From positions 1-64,000 of the forward strand of contig JANQMU010000146.1 in NCBI GenBank assembly GCA_028279875.1: a stretch of 64,000 nucleotides of DNA, read 5' to 3'. The position numbers and the translations under genes are program-made. The notes below the pieces were generated by a model. It did not search any database. It was not told where the DNA came from and was given only the letters and a program-made list of their open reading frames with translations. Shown one piece after another: positions 35,962 through 45,525 of the stretch. Each line of letters begins with the position of its first letter. Within the stretch, counting starts at the first letter, position 1. The stretch is from Rhizobiaceae bacterium. Lineage in GTDB: Bacteria; Pseudomonadota; Alphaproteobacteria; Rhizobiales; Rhizobiaceae.

Positions 35962-37026
35962 TCAGCCGCCACGCACGTGGTTCGCAATCCAGTTGAAGTA
36001 GTTCGACAGGCGTGTGTAGACGGCGTAGGTCTGCTCGACACCACAAACCACATCGCCGGCGCTGTTCACCGATGTCGCACCCCAACTCACAATGCCGACC
36101 TGCAGCCAGCGGCCATCGTCCTGGCGCACCATGAGTGGTCCGCCACTGTCGCCCTGGCACGAGGTTTTCTTGCCCGATGGAACGCCGGCGCACATCATAT
36201 TCTCGGTGATCACGTTGCCCATGGAATTGACGATGATCGAAAAGGCTTCGTCGAGTTTGTCTTCCGGCACATGTGTCATCTGGCCAAAGCTGACGAGATC
36301 ACCGGCCAATCCACGGATAAGGTGATTGCTGACGCCTTTGTTACAGGTCTCGTTCGAAACGATATCGATGTCGGTTTCAAGAAGGTCAACGGGAAACTGG
36401 TTGTTGTCGTCCTTGCCCCAGCCGATCACAACTGAAGGTCCTTGAGGAGGTTCTTGCCCTTGCGGGGCAACGGCAATGGCACCGACCGGGCCGGAAGACT
36501 GGCGGATGGGCTCGGTGAGCTGAAGCAGCGCAATGTCATTGTCTGTTGTAATCGGATCATAGTCTTCATGGGGAATAACCCGTGCCACATTCCGCAGATC
36601 ACCTTCAACCACGCGGGTCGATCCACTGCGCACGAGTATTTTATCAGGTGCGATGGCCTTGCCCTCATTATCAACCACACAGTGTGCTGCGGTTAAAACC
36701 CATTGCCGGGAAATGATTGAGCCACCACAAAAATGAGAGAAGTGGAGGCTCTTAATCTCGTCGGTTACGCGATCCGCCGCGTGCAGTCCGACCTGGGCAG
36801 GCCAAGCTCCGGGCTTTGCCGGACGTCCCCCATAAACGCGGGTTGCCGTCGCTTCGTCAAGCTCCACAAGTTTGGCATTTCGGGCCTGGTTCACCACGTA
36901 GCTCATAACACTGCCGGCATCGGTAAGACCGGGCCGCGGCACGGGAGCATCGCCGACGGATTGAGAAAACGCCGAGGGCACCAGGCAAAAGAAAGCCAGG
37001 GTTGACCATTTAACAGATTTTTTCAT
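35962..37026 (-). CDS. Exported chymotrypsin-fold (S1) serine protease zymogen
   Basis: This 354-residue protein has a Sec signal (MKKSVKWSTLAFFCLVPSAFS), a propeptide of about 42 residues, and an S1A domain. Seen: the activation site ATR-VYGG (Arg63/Val64), HFCGGSIISRQWVLTAAHC with His115, TDNDIALLQL with Asp164, and CQGDSGGPL with Ser294. The S1-pocket base (chymotrypsin position 189) is Thr288 rather than the Asp of trypsin, so Arg/Lys specificity is not expected. About 30 extra residues lie before the final disulfide region. It is 41 bases downstream of the caspase-fold gene on the same strand, so they are probably one operon. Start ATG 37026. Confidence 0.88.
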   Translation of the reverse strand: MKKSVKWSTLAFFCLVPSAFSQSVGDAPVPRPGLTDAGSVMSYVVNQARNAKLVELDEATATRVYGGRPAKPGAWPAQVGLHAADRVTDEIKSLHFSHFCGGSIISRQWVLTAAHCVVDNEGKAIAPDKILVRSGSTRVVEGDLRNVARVIPHEDYDPITTDNDIALLQLTEPIRQSSGPVGAIAVAPQGQEPPQGPSVVIGWGKDDNNQFPVDLLETDIDIVSNETCNKGVSNHLIRGLAGDLVSFGQMTHVPEDKLDEAFSIIVNSMGNVITENMMCAGVPSGKKTSCQGDSGGPLMVRQDDGRWLQVGIVSWGATSVNSAGDVVCGVEQTYAVYTRLSNYFNWIANHVRGG

Positions 37027-37067
37027 CGTTGAACTCCACATTGCGTACCCATTGAAATTGTTCGTTC

Positions 37068-39290
37068 TTAATTTTGCGCGATCGATCGTTCCTGTAGCGC
37101 CACGGCCCTCGGTACAACCTGCCAGTGCATTTGCTCAATCCAGACATTCTCCGTGGCGAACCCACCCATCGCGCCTCTTGTGCCAGGCTTTTTCCCGAGT
37201 GATTTGACGAAATCGGAAAAAGTCTGTGCTCGAGCGCCTCGCGTTGCGCGTTCTCCCGCGCAGTTGTCGACGATACCCTGGAGGTTGAGCGGCTCTCTAT
37301 TCGGGCGGGCTTCGCTGATGACCACGAAAAGACGTTCATTGCCCGCGGAATAGCCTCCCGGACAATCGGAGCACATGATCATATCGCCGCCGATGGGGAC
37401 GGTCGTTCGATTGTCTTCTATGCGCGTATACTCAGCCCGAACACAGAAGTTTGCATCAATGTGGATTCGATTGACATCCCGGACACCTGCAACCTCGCCT
37501 CTTGCCGCAAATCGAAGACGATCGCATTGCTTTATCTCGGCGCCGGAAGGGAGGTCCGTTTCCTCCGAGAAAGAACCGCGCCGAAAAATTCTTCGGCACT
37601 CACGGACGGGGTCAATCGCAGATCCGGGTTTGTCGAGCATCTGCGGATCCGATCTCTGCCAATGCGCCGACACACTCACGGGGTTGAGATTGAGGAGCGA
37701 GGTGCCTTTGACAATCGATGACAACGTGTCGGCGAATCGCTCCGCGTAGGCTATCCTTTCCAGTACGGTGTATAGCTCGGCTTCACTCGCATTATCGACT
37801 GGAATGGAGTAGCCGGCAGGTTCGCCTCCAAGATTTGTCACAACCCCGAACCAGAGGCGGTCATCGTAAAGGCTCACTTCAATATCATACGCATTCGCAT
37901 CGACTGTGAAACGGCCCAGATTTGAGCTGTTGAAAGACTCGATCGCATCACCCAGGGCAGCGTTCAGCGGGTGGACGGCTTCAGGAACTTCGGCGGGTGC
38001 GCCCGTCCCCTTGTCTCCACGATCAATAATGCCTGACAATGTGACTGTGCGCTTTACAGGAACAACGGTCACCCGCGCGAAACTTGCCTCCGCGGGTAAA
38101 CGACCCTCAGCATCGCAAAGGGAATCCGGGCTTGGGATACAGTGATCGGAAACAGGCCGAACGAAAGCGGTGAGCGACTTGACTTCCTCGACCTGTGCAA
38201 AACCGATGCTCTCGCCATCGCCGGCGGCTGCATCGGCGACCAGTTCCAAAATAGTGCCTTCAACAATGCCATGGACAGCGCCCGCTGAGAGGTAATCATC
38301 GTCAATCGCATACTGCCTTACGCCAACGGTATCGCTGCCACCGAAAGCGACAGCGTCAATGAGATCCCCCTCCCAGTGGGGGGTCTGAAGCCGTGCAGCA
38401 CTTGCGAGCTCACTCGTATTCATGTCGGTGAGTATGCCCTGGAACAACTGACGGTAAGAAACAGACCCTGCGGTGAGAATTCTATTGGCCAATTTTGCAG
38501 TGAAGAAGCCGTACCAGTTGTTCTCGGAACGACTCGCCTCGCCGGAAGCGCCAAAATCAACTTCTCGCGCCAGCTCATCCGCCTGCGCTGAGTAAAATGC
38601 GATCAACCTGCCGGGAAGGTCGCTGGCGCCAACATCATCCGAGACAATCCGGTCCTGCGCGAGGTCATTCTGATTTGCGCTCACAGGCGGCAAGCCCAGG
38701 GCGGTCGGGTCAATAAACCGATCTGCGGTATTCAATCCGCCGGCCCGTAATCCGGTTCCTGAATGGCAGGCGTCCATAATGAACCAGACATCGGCTCCCT
38801 TCATTCGTATTGCTGCGATTGCTGAGCCAATTTCCTCATCAACGATGCCATTGGGGATTTGCGCAGTTCCCGGCTCGGCCCGCGTGACATCTGCGGGCAA
38901 GAAAACCTCATCATAGCCGTCGGCTTCATCGCCATTTGCATCAGGCTGCCTCGTCCCGTGGCCGCTCATGTGGATGATAAAGAGGTCACCGTCTTCGGCC
39001 TCGGCTGCCAAAGCTCCAAGCGCCGACATGATTGCGGATTTGGTGGGTCTTTCGCCGCCCTCGATTTCATCGGCCAAAAGACGAATATCCGTTACGCCTC
39101 GCGCCCGGAGCACGTCGCGCATCAACGCAACATCATTGCCGGGCCCGCGTAAATCAGCGAGCCCAATGGTCTCATCATAGTCCGATACACCAATCAGGAG
39201 CGCTGTTGTCTTTGCCTGTGCTTCATCGATCGGGAAAAGCAAAGACAGCGACATCCCAACCAATCCCAGGAACGCGGACCGCAGCGTCAT
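37068..39290 (-). CDS. Exported caspase-fold (C14) protein
   Basis: This roughly 740-residue protein starts with a Sec-type signal (MTLRSAFLGLVGMSLSLLFPIDEAQA) followed directly by a caspase p20-like domain at about residues 27-270. Seen: TTALLIGVSDYDE, LRGPGNDVALMRDVL, IIHMSGHGTRQ with catalytic His111, and VWFIMDACHSGTG with catalytic Cys175. The remaining 470 residues are unrecognised, contain a GYSIPVDNASEAELYTVLERIAYAERF segment like the DUF4384-type domains often fused to such proteases, and have four Cys near the C-terminus. An ATG at 39341 would extend the N-terminus by 17 residues. Both possible starts give an exported protein. Divergent from the TPR-CHAT gene. Confidence 0.85.
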   Translation of the reverse strand: MTLRSAFLGLVGMSLSLLFPIDEAQAKTTALLIGVSDYDETIGLADLRGPGNDVALMRDVLRARGVTDIRLLADEIEGGERPTKSAIMSALGALAAEAEDGDLFIIHMSGHGTRQPDANGDEADGYDEVFLPADVTRAEPGTAQIPNGIVDEEIGSAIAAIRMKGADVWFIMDACHSGTGLRAGGLNTADRFIDPTALGLPPVSANQNDLAQDRIVSDDVGASDLPGRLIAFYSAQADELAREVDFGASGEASRSENNWYGFFTAKLANRILTAGSVSYRQLFQGILTDMNTSELASAARLQTPHWEGDLIDAVAFGGSDTVGVRQYAIDDDYLSAGAVHGIVEGTILELVADAAAGDGESIGFAQVEEVKSLTAFVRPVSDHCIPSPDSLCDAEGRLPAEASFARVTVVPVKRTVTLSGIIDRGDKGTGAPAEVPEAVHPLNAALGDAIESFNSSNLGRFTVDANAYDIEVSLYDDRLWFGVVTNLGGEPAGYSIPVDNASEAELYTVLERIAYAERFADTLSSIVKGTSLLNLNPVSVSAHWQRSDPQMLDKPGSAIDPVRECRRIFRRGSFSEETDLPSGAEIKQCDRLRFAARGEVAGVRDVNRIHIDANFCVRAEYTRIEDNRTTVPIGGDMIMCSDCPGGYSAGNERLFVVISEARPNREPLNLQGIVDNCAGERATRGARAQTFSDFVKSLGKKPGTRGAMGGFATENVWIEQMHWQVVPRAVALQERSIAQN

Positions 39291-39432
39291 TCCTCCGGAA
39301 ACGCCTGAAAACGGCAAAACGAACTTGCGAAGGCCGGTCATGGCAAAAACAAGCGATCCCCTTTGCTGAACCTGCCCGGCGCTTCGATACGCGCCTGCGC
39401 GCGGCCTCACCTCATCAACGGTGGCTGTATTG

Positions 39433-39452
39433 AGGCACATTTTGAGGTGCCT
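39433..39452. promoter_or_regulatory. Small inverted repeat in divergent promoter region
   Basis: AGGCAC and GTGCCT pair around an eight-base spacer, within the 288-bp region between the divergent caspase and TPR-CHAT genes. It could be an operator common to both, but no regulator is adjacent. Confidence 0.3.
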
Positions 39453-39578
39453 TTCCAGTCCGTTTTCGAAATGACCGCAAAAAATTCGTTTGGAAAATTG
39501 GCTTGCCTCGCTCCGTCGTCACAGACTACCGTGGTTCAGCTAGCCTCAGAGGCACAGACCTCAATAGAGGGAATATCG

Positions 39579-42500
39579 ATGCTGCACACAGGCTCGACAA
39601 CGATGCCGGCGATCCCGCTCTTCAGTAGGATATTGCGAGCGTTTTACGCGGCTTTCGGCATGCTTCTTCTGATACTCTCCTCGGGTGAGCGAGGGCTGGC
39701 TCAAGACGCAATTGCCGAATGGGATCGGTTAACCAGCGAGACGGTCCGCCTCGTCAATGAGGGTGAATTGGCGCTGGCGGAAAAGAGTGCCCGGGAAGCA
39801 CTCTCCTTTTCGAAGCAAAACCTCGCCAATCCGTCGCTGGAACTCGCCACAGCCCACAATAATCTTGGTTCCGTCTTATCGTTCCGGCAAAAATACGAAG
39901 ACGCTTTGCCGGAACACAAGGTTGCCCTTTCGTTACGCCGACAATTGGTCTCCGAAAGCGACCCTCTCATATCGACAAGCCTTGAGAATCTGGCAGACAC
40001 CTATCGGCGTATGGGTCGCTACCGTGAAGCGGTTCCACATTTCTCTGAAGCGTTGCAACATCATGTCGCACGGCTCGGTGAAACATCCCCCCAACTCATC
40101 CTGCCACTTCGAAGTCTGGCCTATGCGTTGAACTTCAAGGAGGACCGAAGTGAAGATGAAACGAGGCAGGCATTTGACCTCTATTCCCGCATCATCGACT
40201 TGCGCGATCAGGCGGGGATTGAATTGGATGAGGGCTTTCTTACGGACCTGGAGAACGCCGGGCGATTCGCCGGTGATCTGGGCTTGCACGCCCAAGCAAA
40301 ACTCCACCAGGAACGGCATATCGAGGCCGCGACCGCATTTTATGGATCAGCGCATGCGACGACGGCTTACGGCTATAGCAACCTGGCCGGCACGTTGAGC
40401 CTTCTGCAGGACCATAGCGGGGCAGAGAACGCCTTCACCAAGGCCATTGAAATCAGCACGCTTGCAGAAGGAAGGCTAAGCGCTGCCACGGCGGTCTATC
40501 ACTATCGGTTCGGTGATTATCTGGAGGCACGCGGGGATTATGAAAGGGCTGAACGCGCCTATCGGGAAACGCTTGACATCGAGCGGCAGATTTTCGGCGA
40601 AGCCCACGCTGAGACCATAAACAGCTACAACACACTCGGATTGCTGCTCTACAACTCCGGCAAGGTGAGCGCGGCAGAAAAGCTCCTGCGGCGCGCACAG
40701 GAACTCGCCGGCGAGGTGCATGGGACTGACAGCCTTTGGTACGCGACCACGACGGATAATCTGGCGCTCGCAATCGCTGGGCTCGGAAATCCCAAAGCGG
40801 CAATCCCGCTTCACCGCCAGGCGCTCGAAATCCGCCAGCGCCAACTGGGAAGAAACGACGCCGATACCTCTCGTACCATCAATAACCTCGCACTGGCTCT
40901 TCAAAGCTCCGGAGAGGATACACAGGCGGAAACGCTCTTCAGGGAAGCGCTTGAAATTGACCGAGCTACACTGGCGGCCAACGACTACGCGGTCGCCATT
41001 GCACTACGCAACCTTGCAGGCACGCTCGAGACAAAGCGGGACATGCCGTCGCTGATGGAAGCTGCCCCAATGTATGCCGAGGCTCTGTCAATTGCGCGCG
41101 CCAACTATCCTTCGACACATCCCAATATCGCTTACAGCATCCATTCATTTGCCAATGTCGTGATGCGCGTGGACCGCCTGGCGAGGGGCACGCCGTTCAA
41201 GGAGCAGTCAGGCACGCTCATGGCGCAAACCGCCGATCTCTACCGCGAGGCCATCGAGATCCTCTCCGCTCCCATTAACCGTGACAGCCTTCAGGACAAT
41301 ACTGCCATTTTCCAGACGGCAACCGTTCAGATGCTGCTCGTCTCGGGAGAGAACGCAAGGGAGGCATTTGTGGCAGCTCAGTGGCCGCTTCAGAGTGCGG
41401 CAAGCAAAGCAATTGCGGCGACCTCTCTTCGGGTCTCGTCCGGCGACGACGCGCTCGGTCAACTGGTGCGCCTTCAACAGGATAGAACCGAAGAACATGC
41501 ACAACTCAATCAGCGCATCCTTCAGTCCCTGAGTGTCAGGGACGCCGCGGCAATCAGTACCTTGCGGGGTCAACTCAGCCGATTGGAAACCGAGATAGAT
41601 GAGCTTTCGGCGACGATCACGACACGTTTCCCGGCCTATTCGGAGTATCGGGGCGGCGAGCCCGCGAACGCTGATCAGGTGGCGGAACTGCTCGATGACG
41701 ATGAAGCCCTTGTTCTCATCAACCCTGGCTTCGTCCAGGATTCCGGCGATGAAATCGAAGGCTCGGTTTTCGTTATTGATGCGAGCGGCAAGGTATCGAG
41801 CGCCCTTCTGGAAGCAGGGGACGGTTTGCAGCAAGATGCCGAGAAACTGTTTTGCTCGCTTCAGGACAGTGCTGGCAATTGCGACAGCCCGCAAACGGGA
41901 TCGGAGAACACACGAGGCGCATTTTCCCTGGATGAGGGGCCTGCGCCATCATCAGCGCCCGCGTTTGACCTGGGGTTGGCTCACAGCATCTACCAGCGGA
42001 TGTTTTCGCCCATTGCCGGCGCCCTCGAAGACAAGCGGAGCCTCATAATTGTCTCCGCCGATGAAGCGCTGGTGGCTCTTCCTTTTCAGTTATTGCTTAC
42101 ACAGGCGCACGACGTCGATGATGCCCAGATCCGTTATCGCGACGTGCCCTGGCTGGTGCGAAAATGGGCGATCTCCGTCTCCACCAGCGTGTCCGCTTTC
42201 AAAGCGAGCCGGGCGCAGCCAAACCGTATCGCCGATGAAAACAAGAAGCCCTTTCTGGGCTTCGGTGATCCGATTATCGGTGCTTCAGCGTCCATCGATT
42301 GTAACACCGCCGCGCCCATTCAGGTCGCCTCCTATTCCCGCGGAATTGTCGACGTGGACACAAGGTCGCTTTTTTCTCCTGCAGCCGCTGGTTCAGTGCC
42401 AATCGCCGATGTGAACGCCGTCAGGCGCTTGGCCCGACTGCCGGACACACGGTGTGAGCTGGAAAGCATCGCGTCCAGCCTTGGTAGCGGTGACCTTTTC

Positions 42501-43049
42501 TTGAATGCGGAGGCGACCGAAACGCAAGTGAAGGACATGAATGCCCTCAAGGTATTGTCCGAGTATGAAATCATCTCCTTTGCCACCCATGGCCTCATGG
42601 CTGGCGAAACCGACCTTTCAGAACCTGCCCTGGTCCTGACACCTCCCAGGGAAGGCAGCATTCAGGATGACGGTCTTCTGACCGCAAGCGAGGTCGCCGC
42701 GCTGGAGATTGATGCCGACTGGGTGTTGCTTTCCGCATGCAACACGGCAGCAGGCACAATCGAAACCGATACTGGAGAACGGGTGAGCGAAAGCTTCTCC
42801 GGTCTTGCCCGTGCGTTCTTTTATGCGGGTGCCAAGAGCCTTCTTGTATCCCATTGGCCTGTTCAATCGGAAGCCGCGGTCAGGCTGACCACCAGGACAT
42901 TCGAAATTCTGAGGGAGCGACCCGAGATGAAAAGAGCGCGCGCTTTTCAACTCGCCATTCTTTCGGTCATTGATGATCCGAACGCCACAAACCGCACCAC
43001 TCATCCAAACTACTGGGCTCCGTTCACGCTGCTTGGTGATAGCCGGTGA
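39579..43049 (+). CDS. Exported TPR-CHAT protease-like protein
   Basis: This 1156-residue protein has an N-terminal signal or anchor (hydrophobic AFYAAFGMLLLILSS at about residues 22-36, possible cleavage after GLAQ), about 14 tetratricopeptide-like repeats up to residue 600 (for example LATAHNNLGSVLSFRQKYEDALPEHKVALSLRRQL), a linker with coiled-coil character, and a CHAT domain from about 750 to the end. The caspase-like dyad is intact: ISFATHGLMAGE with His1004 and VLLSACNTAAGT with Cys1054. CHAT domains are cysteine proteases such as separase relatives and Craspase TPR-CHAT. Start ATG 39579 follows AGAGGG; the longer upstream frame runs into the divergent gene. Export would place it in the periplasm, unlike Craspase. 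Confidence 0.87.
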   Translation: MLHTGSTTMPAIPLFSRILRAFYAAFGMLLLILSSGERGLAQDAIAEWDRLTSETVRLVNEGELALAEKSAREALSFSKQNLANPSLELATAHNNLGSVLSFRQKYEDALPEHKVALSLRRQLVSESDPLISTSLENLADTYRRMGRYREAVPHFSEALQHHVARLGETSPQLILPLRSLAYALNFKEDRSEDETRQAFDLYSRIIDLRDQAGIELDEGFLTDLENAGRFAGDLGLHAQAKLHQERHIEAATAFYGSAHATTAYGYSNLAGTLSLLQDHSGAENAFTKAIEISTLAEGRLSAATAVYHYRFGDYLEARGDYERAERAYRETLDIERQIFGEAHAETINSYNTLGLLLYNSGKVSAAEKLLRRAQELAGEVHGTDSLWYATTTDNLALAIAGLGNPKAAIPLHRQALEIRQRQLGRNDADTSRTINNLALALQSSGEDTQAETLFREALEIDRATLAANDYAVAIALRNLAGTLETKRDMPSLMEAAPMYAEALSIARANYPSTHPNIAYSIHSFANVVMRVDRLARGTPFKEQSGTLMAQTADLYREAIEILSAPINRDSLQDNTAIFQTATVQMLLVSGENAREAFVAAQWPLQSAASKAIAATSLRVSSGDDALGQLVRLQQDRTEEHAQLNQRILQSLSVRDAAAISTLRGQLSRLETEIDELSATITTRFPAYSEYRGGEPANADQVAELLDDDEALVLINPGFVQDSGDEIEGSVFVIDASGKVSSALLEAGDGLQQDAEKLFCSLQDSAGNCDSPQTGSENTRGAFSLDEGPAPSSAPAFDLGLAHSIYQRMFSPIAGALEDKRSLIIVSADEALVALPFQLLLTQAHDVDDAQIRYRDVPWLVRKWAISVSTSVSAFKASRAQPNRIADENKKPFLGFGDPIIGASASIDCNTAAPIQVASYSRGIVDVDTRSLFSPAAAGSVPIADVNAVRRLARLPDTRCELESIASSLGSGDLFLNAEATETQVKDMNALKVLSEYEIISFATHGLMAGETDLSEPALVLTPPREGSIQDDGLLTASEVAALEIDADWVLLSACNTAAGTIETDTGERVSESFSGLARAFFYAGAKSLLVSHWPVQSEAAVRLTTRTFEILRERPEMKRARAFQLAILSVIDDPNATNRTTHPNYWAPFTLLGDSR

Positions 43050-43114
43050 TCGATGCCGCCCGGTGCGCGACTTGGGTCGAAAACGTGGTGTCTTCCAAGA
43101 GAGGATAATAGCTG

Positions 43115-44308
43115 ATGACGGTATTGAAAAATCGGATCTGCGCACAACTGCTCACCACACTGCTTCTTGGCTTCGCATTCAGCGTTTCCCCGCTGTCAGG
43201 CACTGAAGCTCAGGACAACTATTTGCGTGTGGAAGTTCAACCCATCATCGACAAATACGGCTTCCTTCGCCCGGTGACAGCCGGCTTTTTTCTGAAGCCG
43301 GTGGGTTGGACGTTTCAAGGCGGGGTTGATTGGCGCAACGAGTATTCGTGCACCTGGGGCCACGCGACCCAGTGGCAGATCAGTTCGCCCGATAACAAAT
43401 ACAGTCTGGCCCATCTTCCACATCAGCGCTGGTATTATTCCAGTGACCCTGACCCTCGCTATGCGCGGGCGTCTTGCGGATACGTGCCCTATCAGAAGCG
43501 CATCGTCAGCCTTGAAGCCTATCTTCGATTTAGGCTTGATGCCCTGGGCTTGAATGCGCGTAATGTCAAGTACACCTCCCATCCAGTGCCACCGCAGCTA
43601 AAGCAGGCTAATTTCAATCGAAAAACATCCGATGGCAGCCTGTATCGCGGGAAGGCCGAAGTCGGCGAGGTCTCGTTCACCTTTGCTGGTCCCACCGGCG
43701 AAATGGAGGGCCGTCTCGGCGGCGTGGGTACTTTTCTTCAGAACATAACACAGCCGGTGCAGTTGGGTTTTGGGCAGGTTCTTCCAAGCGTCGATTTTGG
43801 ATCAGGCTATGTCTTTTTTGTCCATCTCTCCGTCGCACCCAAAGGTCGATACGATGATCGGCTGCTCGGAACCATTGTCCGGAGCGAACAAATCGTTTCG
43901 GAATACAACAACGCGATCATCAAACATAACGGCAAACTCGATCAACAGGATGTCGACAGAATGTGGCGTGTTGGCCAAATCACTTACAAGACCAACCAGG
44001 AAATATTTGAAATGATCCAAAACTCCTGGGAAGAACGGCAGGCATCGATGGACCGGGATGTGGAGCGATTTCTCGATGTGATCAACGAAGTCAGGCCATA
44101 TGAAGAACCAAACGATCCAAACTCACAAATCAAGGTCGGTATCCAGTTCGACAGTGTGTGGAAGCTGGACGATGGAAGTTATATTTTTGGCGTCGGCCGC
44201 GGATTTGATCCACGTCAGGCTGTCGGGATTGGCGGCGTAGAGTTGAAGCCCGCAACCAATCGGCAGTCGATCAGAGACTGGTATAGGAATTCCCTGCCGA
44301 TTGAGTAG
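43115..44308 (+). CDS. Secreted protein of unknown function
   Basis: This 397-residue protein has a Sec signal (MTVLKNRICAQLLTTLLLGFAFSVSPLSG, cleavage near TEAQ). I do not recognise a family. The mature N-terminal part has two Cys (SCTWGH, RASCGY) and many aromatics (HLPHQRWYYSSDPDPRYAR); the middle has YRGKAEVGEVSFTFAGPTGEMEG and a beta-rich stretch; the C-terminal part has a helical segment (SEQIVSEYNNAIIKHNGKLDQQDVDRMWRVGQITY...NSWEERQASMDRDVERFLDVINEV) like effector-adaptor coiled coils. It follows the TPR-CHAT gene by 65 bases on the same strand and is a candidate substrate or partner. Confidence 0.7.
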   Translation: MTVLKNRICAQLLTTLLLGFAFSVSPLSGTEAQDNYLRVEVQPIIDKYGFLRPVTAGFFLKPVGWTFQGGVDWRNEYSCTWGHATQWQISSPDNKYSLAHLPHQRWYYSSDPDPRYARASCGYVPYQKRIVSLEAYLRFRLDALGLNARNVKYTSHPVPPQLKQANFNRKTSDGSLYRGKAEVGEVSFTFAGPTGEMEGRLGGVGTFLQNITQPVQLGFGQVLPSVDFGSGYVFFVHLSVAPKGRYDDRLLGTIVRSEQIVSEYNNAIIKHNGKLDQQDVDRMWRVGQITYKTNQEIFEMIQNSWEERQASMDRDVERFLDVINEVRPYEEPNDPNSQIKVGIQFDSVWKLDDGSYIFGVGRGFDPRQAVGIGGVELKPATNRQSIRDWYRNSLPIE

Positions 44309-44366
44309 GCAAACCGGGTATGCGAATCCCGAGTGCACGCAATACTGTCCGGGGTGATTCCGCCTT

Positions 44367-44996
44367 CTACGGCTCCTTGCAGCTCTCGAGGCCGGCAATC
44401 AAATCGACCCCGCGCTCCGGTTTTTCGAGCTCGAAAGTGGTCTGGAGACTGGCCAGCGCGCTGCCATACAGGGCCTGGAAGTCAGCCGCGCGTTTTTGAA
44501 AGTAAAAGCAGCTTGTCCGAGAATCGCAAATTCCTTCCGAGACACAGATTCCGAGCTCATCAAAGAAATTGGCCAGGATCAGAATGTCCGTTTCAAGCGT
44601 GCCGTTCGCCTTTCTGTCCTGCTGGATTATGAGCGTCGTCAGCAAGTCGATTTGCTCGGGACTGATGCCATCATGCTCATTGGCAAGGGCAAGCTGACCT
44701 TGGTATTGCAGCCACGGCTTGAGGACCGCGTTCCTGGAGCGGACAAAGGTCAGTGAGTTATATCGCTCGACAAATCCCAGGGCGATGTCAGCCCGCCTGT
44801 GGTCGAGCGAACGATCAAGCTGCAAAAATACGGCCCAAAGACCCAAAGCACTGATGACGAGGGATATTCCAAGCGCCGCGCCCGCCAGAACCCGCCAAAT
44901 CTTCCAATTCAGCCAACCACGACCATCTGAGCTGTCATCACCCGGTCCCCTGGCAGTTTCATCGTCCAGACGACGCTGATCATTCACCGCAAGCAT
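44367..44996 (-). CDS. Single-pass membrane protein of unknown function
   Basis: This roughly 209-residue protein has a charged cytoplasmic N-terminus (MLAVNDQRRLDDETARGPGDD), one membrane helix (WRVLAGAALGISLVISALGLWAVFLQL) and a mainly helical soluble domain (RADIALGFVERYNSLTFVRSRNAVLKPWLQYQ...) with four Cys near the end. The helix followed by a DIALGFVERYNS segment recalls small membrane proteins with a DUF4760-like domain, but this is not firm. The start at 44996 overlaps the end of the upstream small secreted-protein gene by 17 bases, so they form an operon. Confidence 0.6.
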   Translation of the reverse strand: MLAVNDQRRLDDETARGPGDDSSDGRGWLNWKIWRVLAGAALGISLVISALGLWAVFLQLDRSLDHRRADIALGFVERYNSLTFVRSRNAVLKPWLQYQGQLALANEHDGISPEQIDLLTTLIIQQDRKANGTLETDILILANFFDELGICVSEGICDSRTSCFYFQKRAADFQALYGSALASLQTTFELEKPERGVDLIAGLESCKEP

Positions 44997-45366
44997 CCAG
45001 TGGAATCTCGATGAGACCAGCCTCATTAGTCGGTAGATGATCATCGGTCAGAACGTCTTTCACGCAAGCAAGCTGGGACCTCAGCAATATCAGGACGTTG
45101 TCCCCTGAGCCCACCTTTGGCATTGGCAAGCCAGGACCGGCATTTCGTTGCGCCAGTCTCGCCGCCAACTGGCTATTGGTTGGTGGGCGTGGGCAGGTCT
45201 CCAAAACGATGATGACAGGATCTGTCTCGTAATTCTCGTAGGTTTCGATATTTTCGACGAGACACCTTGCCTGGCCGGGCGTGACTTTTATTGTTTTCAC
45301 TTGCGCATCAACTGACGCCGTCCAAACAAATCCGCACAGTGCGATCATTGCAAACAGTAGACGCAC
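44980..45366 (-). CDS. Small secreted protein of unknown function
   Basis: This 128-residue protein begins at a GTG at 45366 with GAGGTGAG upstream. It has a Sec signal (VRLLFAMIALCGFVWTASVDA) and a mature part of about 105 residues with four Cys (RCLVEN, ETCPRP, LACVKD, DACGE), suggesting two disulfides. The frame remains open to 45909, but that extension is antisense to the next gene and lacks coding character. It is probably co-transcribed with the membrane protein that overlaps its end. Confidence 0.65.
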   Translation of the reverse strand: MRLLFAMIALCGFVWTASVDAQVKTIKVTPGQARCLVENIETYENYETDPVIIVLETCPRPPTNSQLAARLAQRNAGPGLPMPKVGSGDNVLILLRSQLACVKDVLTDDHLPTNEAGLIEIPLDACGE

Positions 45367-45525
45367 GGTCTCACCTCGTCGACCAAACCCAGATATGGAT
45401 TTTTTTGCCAAGATGCGGGGGAAAATGCAAATGCAGTTTGCTTCTCGATCAAAAACGGTGTCCTGATTGAATGTACCGTAGCCAGCGGATTTAAACTGTT
45501 TCCATTGAAATGGAGTGACATCTGA

